Assembly: GCA_015680685.1 (NCBI GenBank) | Contig: MNCI01010471.1 | Span: forward strand, 124,001-188,000 | Length of the DNA: 64,000 nucleotides | Reading direction: 5' to 3' | From: Gnetum montanum | Lineage: Eukaryota; Streptophyta; Gnetopsida; Gnetales; Gnetaceae | Part shown: positions 1 to 9,167 of the stretch, in pieces | How positions within the stretch are numbered: position 1 is the first letter of the stretch | Layout of the letters: every line of letters starts with the position of its first letter | The notes under the pieces: generated by a model | What the model was told of the DNA's origin: nothing | The model's input: the letters and a program-made list of their open reading frames with translations, nothing else | The model's database searches: none | Position numbers and translations under genes: made by a program

Positions 1-1015
1 TTAATGACATTGTAGAGTGTGAGGCTCTACAACCACACAACGATTGTCCTCAGTGCAAGGCACAATTGAATTAGATCAAACTTATACAATCACATAAGAG
101 ACACACACACGATTTGACCAAAGAGTTGCATGCACAATCATGCACTCTCAAACTTGTGCTCTTATGCCACTCTCCTCAACTCTCATCATGTGTCAAAACA
201 TGAAACACAATAATATTTATTGAAAAATCAAGACAAGAAGCTTAGAAACATTTTCCTAAGCTCAACTTGAGGATTCCTATCTGTTTATAGCATTTTCTCA
301 TCTTTTTTGGTTGTTTCCCAACTTGAAACTACTACCTTGGATCTTTTCCTGGCCATATGGGTCATCTTGAGTTTTTTCCAAGATGTCTTGCTATCAACTA
401 CAGCTTGTAGGAGAGACATCTCAAGTTTTTGGGAGATGTCTCACTATAGGCTAAGATGTCTCTAGGTTTGAGAGATGTCTTAGCAGAGACGTCTTCAATT
501 TTGTAGAGACATCTCCACATATGCTTGGATGTCTCTAGTATTTGCTAGACGTCTTCTGTGAATACCCAACATTCAGCCAAGAAGTCTCATGTGAAGACCC
601 AACCTTCAGCCAAGACGTCTCGTGGACTTCCAAGACATTTCCACAACGTTCAAAATCTACAAAAATCACTTGTAGGGATGAAGAAAGGGAATTGGAAGAG
701 ATGTCCCTACACCACCTCTCCCACCCTTCAAAAGTTGAACTCATATGAACAAAGGAGTAGGGGTATAAGTGATTCCCCACTTAGCAAGTTCAGTCTCATG
801 GACCTTTACAACATCATCAACGGATTGAGATGTCTTGAATTTTGCAAAGATGTCTTCATGTATGCCTAGATGTCTAGCCAAGACGTTTCCTGTGAAGACC
901 CAACATTTAGCCAAGACATCTCCTAGACTTCCAAGATATCTCCATAGTGTCCAAAATCTGTAAAAATCACTTGTAAGGATGAAGACAGGGAATTGGAAGA
1001 GGTGTCCCTACACCA
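1..1015 (-). repeat. Left LTR (element's 3' LTR), partial, with internal duplication
   Basis: The sequence from about 8 onward matches the right LTR from about 6248 onward, including the shared blocks TGTAGAG-GTGAGGCT and AGAGACACACACAC. About 185 bp present at the start of the right LTR lie before the window. The end is placed at CACCA (1011-1015), matching the end of the right LTR at 6936; in the element's orientation the LTR then starts with TG. A duplicated segment makes this LTR longer than its partner. Confidence 0.85.
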
Positions 1016-1127
1016 GCTCTCCCACCCTTCAAAAAGTGAACTCATATGAACAAGGGAGTAGGGGTAGAAGTGATTTCCTACTTAACAAGTTGGATCTCAT
1101 GGACTCATACAACATCATCAGCGGATT
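540..1127 (-). repeat. Tandem duplication of LTR end, PPT and adjacent internal sequence
   Basis: Sequence from about 560 to 825 is repeated with divergence from about 880 to 1125. Each copy holds the LTR end (TGTCCCTACACCA), the polypyrimidine strand of the PPT, and following internal sequence (AACTCATATGAACAA). The unit is about 320 bp and crosses the LTR boundary, so it arose after insertion or by aberrant reverse transcription. Confidence 0.75.
1016..1030 (-). other. Polypurine tract of the gypsy element
   Basis: The plus strand reads GCTCTCCCACCCTTC directly after the left LTR end, so the minus strand has a purine-rich GAAGGGTGGGAGAGC immediately upstream of the 3' LTR, the expected place for plus-strand priming. 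A second copy lies near 716-730 inside the duplicated segment. Confidence 0.6.
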
Positions 1128-2376
1128 GATCCTTGCAATGGATCAAGTACTCATGCCTCTTCACTCCTTGAGTGCTAGAAGCTTCTCTCCTCTTGAGTAT
1201 GATTGCCTTCCTCTCTATTGAAGGCTTGGACTTGTTAATAGCCCCTTTCAATTCATTGATGTTGCCATGTAATGTTTCATCATCAACTAGTCTATGGTAA
1301 TGCATAGGATCTGCAACATTAAACAAAATAGACATACCAACTTCGTTTGGTAAGTCAATCTCAAACACGTTATCATTAATTTTGGTCTTTATTCTGAAAG
1401 GACCCATCTTCTTGGCTTTCAACATGGAGAAGTTGACACCTCTCAATCTCTTATTCTTCAAGTGCACCCAAACTAGATTACCAATGGCAAAGATAGGCTT
1501 TTGCTTGCCCTCATTCCTCTTGAGGATCCTCTCTCTAGCCTTATTCTCTAGATTTTCTTTCACTTGTGCATGAAGATTCCTTATCTCTTGCACAAAATCA
1601 GCATTGAGTTGAGCTTCTCCCTCAATGATTTTCAAATTGTCCACCATTTTAGGACAAAAACCATAATTCACCTCAAATGGGCTCTTACCATTGGCAACAT
1701 GAAAAACATTATGATTCAAAACTTCAGCATGACACAGCATATTTTCCCACTGATTAGGCTGTCCATCACATAAGCACCTCAAAATATTAAGCAAGGATTT
1801 ATTCACCACTTCCGTTTGGCCATTAGATTGTGGATGATATGCACTAGAAAAATTTAACTTTGTCCCTAAAATTTTTCAAAGGGACCTCCAAAAATGACTA
1901 GTGAACTTGGAGTCTCTATTACTAATAATATCCAAAGGATTACCATGCGACTTCCCAACATGCTGGAAAAACAAATTTGCAATATGAGAAATATTACTCA
2001 CCTTTTTGCATGGAATGAAGTGTGCCATCTTGGGAAACCTGTCCACCACAACAAAAATAGCATTGGTTCTACTTTTGGTCTTTGAAATACCACTCACAAA
2101 GTCCATTGAGACACTTTTGCATGAACTCTTGGGAATTGGCAAAGGTATGTAATGTTCATCCACTCCTTTACCTCCTTTGAATATCTGATATGTCAAACAC
2201 TCCTTCACAAATTTGGAAACTTCAGTTGCCATACCTAGCCATAAATAGTGCCTTCCTACAAGCTTCAATGTTTTATCCCTGCCCATGTGACCTGCTATGC
2301 CATTACAATGTTTTTCAAACAAAATCTTTTTTCTAAAATCACAATTATCAACACATACCTTCACATTTTTGAACAA
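1105..2376 (-). pseudogene. gypsy integrase with chromodomain-like tail, broken
   Basis: The N-terminal part (2376 to 1876) has a zinc-binding pattern (HCNGIAGHMGRDKT then CLTYQIFKGG, where the first C of the usual C-x2-C is kept but the second is lost), then the catalytic core with VVVDRFPKMAHF and ISNRDSKF, equivalent to the first two acidic residues of D-D-E. A gap with a stop follows. The C-terminal part (1809 to 1105) has GKSPFEVNYG, the GPF module and a chromodomain-like end (EYLIHCKDQSADD). In life it inserts element cDNA; this copy cannot. Confidence 0.88.
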
Positions 2377-2403
2377 CAGTTTATCTTGAATATGATAGTT
2401 CTT

Positions 2404-3002
2404 TCATTGGTCTACCCTACTCAACAATGGTTCCTTGATGTTCCTCCAAACTTGCCCAAAATCTGAATCATGTTCATACAAATTAGCAAAATCATCCATA
2501 TCTTTGACATGAGGCCCGCTGAAATTCACCACATTCACCCTAGACAATGCATGAGCCACCACATTGGCTTTTCCACTTTTGTGCTTGAGAACAAAATTGA
2601 ACTGTTGTAATTGTGTAACCCATTTTATGTGTCTAGCACTCAATTTTTTTTTTGGGAATTTAGAAACTGAAGTGCTTTGTGGTCTATCATCAAAGTGAAC
2701 TCTTTGGGCAACCAGTAATGCCTCCAATGCTTGATTGCTTGAAGAATAGTGTACAACTCCTTCTCATATATGCCATATTTCTACATTGACTCATTCAACT
2801 TTTTTGAAAAGAAACCAATAGGCCTACCTTCTTGGGAATGTACCCCTCCAATGGTAATTCCACTTGCATCCATCTTTACTTTAAAAAGCTTCTGAAAATC
2901 AGTAATTGCAAGCATTGGTTCACTAGTAATTTTTTCTTTCAACAAGTCAAAGCTCCTTTGGGTTTCATCACCCCACTTGAAATCTTTATTTTTCTTGAGC
3001 AA
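2404..3002 (-). pseudogene. gypsy RNase H domain, broken
   Basis: Two frames together give a Ty3-type RNase H: FKVKMDASGITIGGV (first catalytic Asp), GRPIGFFSKKLNES, then HIKWVTQLQQFNFVLKHK and the end SGKANVVAHALSRV, where V-A-H-A replaces the usual V-A-D-A-L-S-R. Stops near 2728-2780 split it. Directly follows RT, as expected. Confidence 0.85.
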
Positions 3003-3014
3003 AGCAAAAATAGG

Positions 3015-3945
3015 CTAAGAAATACCACTGAAATTTTTTATGAACCTTTGATAAAAACCTACTAAACAAAGAAATGGTCTTAGCTCCCCAACATTCTTAG
3101 GAATTTGCCAATCTCTAATATCCTCCACCTTGGTAGTCTCTATCCAAATTTGTTTTTTAAAAACCACATGTCCAAAGCAGGTGATTTTCCTCCTGAAGAA
3201 ATGACCTTTTTTCACATTGATCACCAAATATGCCTTCTCCAATTTAAGATACACACTCATTAAGTGATCCAAGTGCTCCTTTTCATTAGAGCTGTACACC
3301 AAAATATCTTTAGAAAAGACAATGCAAAACTTAGCAATCAGGTTTTTGAGTACATCGTGCATCAACCTCATGAATGTAGCAGGTGCATTCGTGAGCCCAA
3401 ATGGCATCACCAACCACTCAAATAATGCATCTGGTGTTTTGAAAGATGTTTTCCATTTATCACCAAACCTGACTTGAATTTGATGGTAACCACTCTTCAA
3501 ATCAATTTTACTAAAAACCGACATTGGTAAGGACATCAAGGATATCATCCATCCTTGGAATAAGAAACCTGTACCTCACTGTTATCTTGTTCACTGCTCC
3601 AAAATCAATCCACAAATATGCCTTCATCACTATCCTTCTTGGGCACAAGCATTGCTGGAATTGCACAAGGTGAAATGGATTCCCTCATGAAGCCATTTGC
3701 AAGTAACTCCTCTATTTTCCTTTGCAATTCTACTTGTTGATTCAGTGCCATCTTGTATGCTCTGTCATTTGGAATGGTAGCACAAGGAATGCAAGTAACT
3801 CCTCTATTTTCCTTTGCAATTCTACTTGTTGATTCAGTGCCATCTTGTATGCTCTGTCATTTGGAATGGTAGCACAAGGAATGCAATCAATTTGGTGTTG
3901 TACACTCCTCATTGGTGGCAGTCCATCCAATTCCTCCTTGAACAC
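3015..3945 (-). pseudogene. gypsy reverse transcriptase, inactive
   Basis: The minus strand encodes RT blocks in order: [32 protein letters not shown], the catalytic-box region CIVFSKDILVYS, and GFYQRFIKNFSGIS. The usual F-D-D of the active site is S-K-D, so a metal-binding aspartate is lost. The N-terminal part is shifted in frame upstream of 3548 and carries the 92-bp duplication. In life this enzyme copies element RNA into DNA. Confidence 0.9.
3699..3882. repeat. Perfect 92-bp tandem duplication inside gypsy pol
   Basis: Positions 3699-3790 and 3791-3882 appear identical, both starting GCAAGTAACTCCTC and ending AGCACAAGGAAT. The unit is 92 bp, not a multiple of three, so it also shifts the reading frame in the linker before RT. 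Its identity suggests it is younger than most other damage in the element, or an assembly artefact. Confidence 0.85.
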
Positions 3946-4391
3946 CTTGGGAAATTATTTCTTCAAGCCTTGTGTACCTGTTGGAAGTTCTACCTACACA
4001 TTATCATGGTTAGAAGCAACAGCTGATACAACAATGAATCCAAAATTAGTTTATCATAGTCCTTAATGTATTCCCTCTCTCCTAGAAGGATTAAGGAAGC
4101 GTTAAGTGAGCTTTGCTGCCTCACTTGTTTAGCTGTTATAGGAATCAACTCATGAATTCTATTTGGTCTAGTTATGCTCCACACATTTCTTGCTCCATCA
4201 AATTCAAATTCGAAGGTGTACCAAGAATTACATCAACACAATCAATTGGAAGCACATCACATTTCACAAGATCAGGAAAACTCTGAATTTTAAATTTCAA
4301 AACACATTTCTCTCTGACCTCTTGAGAGAACTATCTTGAAAACCAATGCACCTTGTAGGGTCTTGGATGAGGATTAGTTACTGAACCCAAT

Positions 4392-4640
4392 TTAGCAACT
4401 CCTAGATGAGATGCCATTTTCTTGGGCACCCTCATTAATCAAAATATGAATCCATTCCCCAATAAGCAAACATCTAGCCTCAATTTGAAAAAAGAATTTT
4501 CTAGTAGGATGATTTCTTCTATTCACATTTCCCATGAATGCATAAGAACTCAATTCAGAAACTTTTTCAATCTTAGGAGCATTAGGATTACCTCTTTGAA
4601 GAGCTTGGCTAGATGTCTCCTTTGCTCCAATGGTTTGCAC
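4392..4640 (-). pseudogene. gypsy protease region, degenerate
   Basis: The 82-residue frame continues directly from the zinc knuckle (KGKDVQTIGAKETSS) and ends with LINEGAQENGISS. In active retroelement proteases a D-S/T-G-A triad occupies this place; here N-E-G-A is seen, so the catalytic aspartate is missing. Assignment rests on position between gag and RT and this weak motif. Confidence 0.5.
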
Positions 4641-6036
4641 ATCCTTGCCCTTGGCTGCCTTGAGAAGTGGACATTCCCATTGCTTGTGGCCCTATTCCCC
4701 ACATTTGAAGCATTGAATCTTTGATGAGTTGTTTCCTTGACCCTTGCCTCCCTTTGCCTTGGTTGTTCTTGGCTTTGTGTTTCTCATCACCCTTCTCAAT
4801 CTTCTTATTATGCCCGCCATCTTTGTCTTTAGATTTGGACTTGGATCCATTATCGTTGGAAGCTTGTTTGCTTTTATTCCCAAATCCATTAAGTTTCTTT
4901 TCTACCTTGAGTGCCAAATCATAAGCCTCATCAAGAGTTTGTGGCTCATAAAATGACAACTCCTGCTGATATGCCAATTTGAGACTTCCTAGAAAGATTG
5001 AAGCTTGTTCGTACTCCTCCTAGTTTACCTTAGCTTGATGGAATAGTTCACAAAATTTGATGTAGAATTCTTTGACATCTTTGTCACCTTGCCATAGGAA
5101 TTTCAACTTTATGATCGTCTCTTGCCTCTGATGAGACTGTTCAAATTTTCTCCTTAACCTATATATCATCAGGTTCCAATCCCTGATAGGTTGTCCATTT
5201 TGTCTTTCATAAGCTTGGGACTCCTTTTCCCACTAAGGAGAAGCCATACCTTCTAATCTGGATTCAGGAATAGGTACACTTAATTGATTTGATACCTATT
5301 CCAACTTGAAATACTTGTCAAGTGCCTTCAACTAACTTGAAAAAGCATCACTGGGCGACGCTCGCCGCCCAGCCATTGTCGATTCCCCGTCCTCCTGCCC
5401 CCCCCACGTTGTCGTTGGTTTCCTCCCCCCCCAATTCCCATTTCCTTTCTNATTGCTGATGGCCCACAATTTGTAATCTCCTGTACTATAGTCTTTCTTT
5501 CTCAGTAATATAATCCCGACTATTTTCTCAAAAAAAAAACTTGAAAAAGCATTGGTGCCATCTACACTGTTGAAAGCCTTTAGTTCTACATACGGAAGTC
5601 TAGCAGCATTTCTCAACGCTTTGGTAAGCCTTGCTTCATCTTCCTCATCAAGTTTGCCATGAGAAGTAGTGGTCACTGATGGAGCTCTTGAAACTATGAT
5701 ATAAGGAAGTGGATTCCCTCCCATTGGAATCCTTGGCTGATGGGTTTTAACACTTCCATAGTTAGATTTTCCTTCCTTATTATCTGCTCCCCTTCTATCA
5801 AGCTGAGAAACTTCTTCATCACCATTTGAATGTGAATGCTCATCATCTCCATGAGTCTGAATTTGGCTGGGACCTGCATTCCTATTTACTTTGGCATTTA
5901 TCTTATCCAATCGAGCAACCATCAGTTGAAAGATAGACTTCATGCTCTCTATATCTTTGTTCAAGGCTTGAACCTGTTTCTTCATAGGTGCCATCTGAAA
6001 TTGACACAAATCCATAAAGAAATTTCTAAGCAACAA
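4609..6036 (-). pseudogene. gypsy gag (capsid and zinc knuckle), interrupted
   Basis: Frames on the minus strand give a Gag-like polypeptide. The N-terminal part (6036 to about 5553) has a coiled stretch (QVQALNKDIESMKS) and an acidic linker. After the nested LINE tail the capsid part continues with FCELFHQAKVN and ASIFLGSLKLAYQ, typical of Ty3/gypsy Gag. A Lys-rich linker and a CCHC knuckle follow at about 4670-4710 (CFKCGE, stop, GHKQWEC), so an in-frame stop splits the knuckle. Gag packages element RNA; this one cannot be made intact. Confidence 0.85.
5334..5552 (+). mobile_element. 5'-truncated LINE tail nested in gypsy gag, with target-site duplication
   Basis: A 15-bp direct repeat AACTTGAAAAAGCAT lies at 5334-5348 and 5538-5552. 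Between them, 5349-5537 ends in TTTTCTC plus a poly(A) run of about nine. The insert matches the 3' end of the LINE at about 41500-41722: TTGTAATCTC, then CTCAGTAATATAATC, then ACTATTTTCTC. This is a clear target-primed insertion of a strongly truncated copy. It splits gag. One undetermined base is at 5451. Confidence 0.92.
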
Positions 6037-6049
6037 TCAACCTAAACAT

Positions 6050-6061
6050 GCTATGATACCG
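6050..6061 (-). other. Primer binding site, initiator tRNA-Met-like
   Basis: On the minus strand this reads CGGTATCATAGC, matching the usual plant PBS TGGTATCAGAGC at 10 of 12 positions. It sits exactly between the right LTR and gag, where the PBS of a minus-strand element should be. The two mismatches fit an old element. Confidence 0.65.
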
Positions 6062-6936
6062 ATAACACTTGAGCAGGTTTACTCCAATAAATTTTAACTT
6101 TCAAATCCCACTAAATTCAGATATTGTGAAAAACAATTTAAATTGCTTGAAAACAAGGAACCTAGCTGTCTTCAATTAATGTAAGAAGATTACAAGAAGG
6201 TTCCACAACCCACAAACATCCATCAATCATTCACAAATACTCAACAATGTTGTAGAGCGTGAGGCTTTACAACCACACAGTGATTATTCTCAATGCAAGG
6301 CACAACCAAATGAGATCAAACTTATACATGCACACAAGAGACACACACACAATTTGACCATAGAGTTACATACACAATCATGCACTCTCAAACTTGTGCT
6401 CTCATGCTACTCTCTTCAACTCTCATCACGTGTCAAAACATGAAACACAACAATATTTATTGAAAAATCAAGACAAGAAACCTAGAAACCTTTCACCAAG
6501 CTTAACTTGAAGATTCTCAGCTGTTTCTATCTTTTTCTCATCTTTTTTTGGCTGTTTCCCAACTTGAAGCTGCCACCTCGAATCTTTTCCTGGCCATATG
6601 GATCATCTTGAGCTTTTTCCAAGACATGTTGCTGTGAATTACAACTTGCAGGATAGATGTCTCAAGATTTTGGGAGATGTCTCATTGCAGGCTGTGATGT
6701 CTCACCAGAGATGTCTCTAGGTTTGAGAGATGTCTCAGCAGAGATGTCTCCAATTTTCTAGAGATGTCTCCACATATGTCTAGATGTCTCCAGCATTTGC
6801 TAGATGTCTCTTGTGAAGACCAAGCATTCAGTCAAGACGTCTGCTGGACCTCCAAGACATCTCCATAGCATCTAAAACTTGCAAAAACCACCTGTAGGGA
6901 TGAAGAAAGGGAATTAAAAGAGGTGCCCCTGCACCA
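6062..6936 (-). repeat. Right LTR (element's 5' LTR), about 875 bp
   Basis: It is homologous to 1-1015 along its length after the first ~185 bp. It ends with CCCCTGCACCA, equivalent to the left LTR end, and then passes into unrelated AT-rich sequence. It begins next to a primer-binding-site-like segment. It contains a dense run of GAGATGTCTC-like decamers at 6650-6870. No TATA box was assigned with confidence. Confidence 0.85.
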
Positions 6937-7469
6937 GTAATGTAACACATTTACAACCATGTTGTTCCTATTAGTTGTTTTGTGGCTGTTGAGGATTATG
7001 AATATTCATTTGCAATTAAAAGAAGATGTGCATAAAATGCTAGTGCTTTACTTTTCTGTCCGGGCATTTTCTTTCATTTTTAAATTGTTTTTTTGGAGGA
7101 GATCTATATGCATGCACAATGTACATTTTGACTTTAAGGATAATCCTTTTGCAAATTGCAATAATATAAAAGATATTAAGATTTAGATATTTAGTTTTTT
7201 TCTTTCAGGGAATTAGAGCCTTAAAATGCATGATAGCAATCAACTATAACCCTTCTAGCAAAATAATCTACTTTCCATGTGACTGATGTAACATAATACC
7301 CTTATATGGTAGCAGGGTGCAAGAGTGGGAGACTTTGTTTATGCATTATTACATCTGGGTTTGTGTTTGACATAGTTTGATATGAGGGTTGTTAGAATCA
7401 AAACTATATGTACCTTAGGTCATACAACCAACATGATACTTTGGTAGAACTTAAGAACAACATAATGGT

Positions 7470-7545
7470 GTTTGAGCATACACCTAGGGATTGAACCCAG
7501 AACTTGCACAATTACAAGCTCCGCGTTCTCACTTCTGGTATGCTT
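7470..7545 (-). repeat. tRNA-derived SINE head (Pol III box B-like)
   Basis: The minus strand carries CTGGGTTCAATCCCTAGG, an excellent box B (GGTTCAATCCC), preceded by a plausible tRNA-like stretch (GCGGAGCTTGTAATTG). No complete cloverleaf was found, so this is a tRNA-derived repeat, not a tRNA gene. Confidence 0.45.
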
Positions 7546-7565
7546 TGATATTTTTTCTCACTTGG

Positions 7566-7682
7566 AGTTTCAATGCTCATCCTGCCAAACAGGGTCTTGA
7601 GAGGGTTTCTTGATGAGCAAAAGTCTAACCTCTTCAAGTGGCTGTACCAATGCTCACATCCAGACCTTTTGATTTGAGAAAC
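7566..7682 (-). repeat. SINE copy, same family as the one at 14588-14735
   Basis: The minus strand shares an ordered series of blocks with 14612-14722: TTTCTCAA, CCACTTGAAGAGGTTAG, TTTTGCT and GCAGGATGAGCA. The two copies lie in opposite orientation about 7 kb apart, as expected of a dispersed element. Confidence 0.65.
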
Positions 7683-9073
7683 AATTACATTACCATCACT
7701 TGAAATGATTGTCCCTGGTATAGTCTGATATAATAAATCAAAAAATTTTAAAACTTATGACACAGTAATAAATGGAGATATAGACCAAAGACCCAAAACA
7801 AAAATGAATTATTGACTTGGCTAAATGTAGGACCTACTTCAATCAACGTTATAAAACCCATTAGAAAATTTACTCTTTCCTGATATAGACTACTGAGTTT
7901 TGGTTCAAATGTTCAATGGAAGTTTCTATGGCTTTTGGAAGATGAAGGTTGTAGATTTGTTGTACAAGAAGGAATGAGATGCTGTTTTGACTGGAAATCC
8001 TTTTTCCATGATGAATGAAGATTTTCATAAATTGGATCAAAGGGCACTAGGCTTGATTGGCAGGTGCATTGTAGATTCAATTCTGGAAGAATACCAGGAG
8101 GGAAAGTCAATATTGAATTTGCTCCGGAAATATTTATATCCAAAGTCTGAAACTTCCAAGTGGATGTTAAAGGAATTGTGGCTTCCAAACTCAGGTCTTC
8201 ACCACTGATGTTTGTAATTGTCAACACACATAGTAATTTGTATCTGCTACCTACACTAAGAACTTATAACTGCCACCAGCACTAACATTTGTAACTGCCA
8301 CTTTCAATAATATCGACTGTCATAAGAATAGCAAAGGAAGAGTTTTTTTTCATTATAAACTTACTGAAAAATTAAAATTACTCCTCCAACTATAGGAAGA
8401 ATCCTAATCCCACACATTTTAGGTTTTCTAGGAGTGTACATGGTGCTGCTTGACGCAGAAACAAAGGTAACTTGACACTTATACGAATGGCAAAATAAAA
8501 TACCCATGGAGTGTCATCAGTGTGAATTTAGCTCCCTTTTGCGAAATAAATGTGAAGTAGGAGTTTAATATATTTTGCACCATTGTCATAACAAGGTCCT
8601 ACCCTTAGATCCCTATTTAATTCTCTGTATGGGCTATTAATTTCCCACCAGTTATTTTCACATGATTCCAAATCTTTAAGAAACTAGAACTCTAATTGTA
8701 GCAATAAATGATCGTCATAAATTTTAGAGCTTCATAGTCAACCTTGAAATTATAAAGAGAGTGTGACGGTTATTAAATCACAAAAATATATAATCAAGGT
8801 TCAACATGTCAGTGCTAACATACAGAATTAACATTTAATGCATCAGTGTTTAACATATATAATTAAGGTTCAATGTATTAATGTGACTATGTGACAAGCA
8901 GGGCACTACACTAATAATCTTTAAGGCATGATATTTTTTTTATCATTTGTTAAAGTCAAGGATGTCATGTGGCTTCCTTTACGTATGATTGAAATTTTTA
9001 TCCCAGCAATGATGAGCTGTCAATGTGTTTTTGTTTGAGAATGTCAATCTTAATGTTCTGAATGATGATCCAG

Positions 9074-9167
9074 CTATGCAGACTGTGCACATTGTTATTG
9101 GACTGGTTACTTTTCTAGTAGACCTTCTCTGAAAGGTTATGTGAGGAAGCTCTCCGGATTTCTGCAG
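9074..9167 (+). CDS. alpha-mannosidase exon 1 of window
   Basis: Reads [17 protein letters not shown] and then [13 protein letters not shown], the well-conserved GH38 block before the AARQLE helix. The acceptor is ATCCAG at 9073 and the donor is CAG|GTTTTC. The first base completes a proline codon from an upstream exon not present here. Confidence 0.93.

Larger units (their letters stand above)
1..6936 (-). mobile_element. Degenerate Ty3/gypsy (chromovirus-like) LTR retrotransposon
   Basis: Two direct repeats of LTR type flank an internal region reading on the minus strand in the order gag, protease region, reverse transcriptase, RNase H, integrase, which is Ty3/gypsy order. The integrase tail has a GPF motif (KKMGPFRIK) followed by a chromodomain-like end (HEYLIHCKDQSADD), which suggests a chromovirus. 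The left LTR (3' LTR of the element) is cut by the window start. All reading frames are broken by stops, frameshifts, a 92-bp duplication and a nested LINE, so the element is dead. It lies upstream of the first visible mannosidase exon, probably in an intron of that gene because the 5' exons are missing. Confidence 0.93.
6937..9073. other. AT-rich noncoding region between gypsy element and first visible exon
   Basis: No supportable protein-coding sequence was found here. It contains SINE-like pieces at 7470-7682. It probably belongs to the intron before the first visible mannosidase exon, since that exon starts with a split codon and its acceptor at 9072-9073. Confidence 0.5.

Noticed and set aside
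7487-7525. Possible tRNA gene (good box B)
   Set aside because: No acceptor stem, D-arm or anticodon arm could be folded; better explained as a SINE head. The same holds for 58600-58690.
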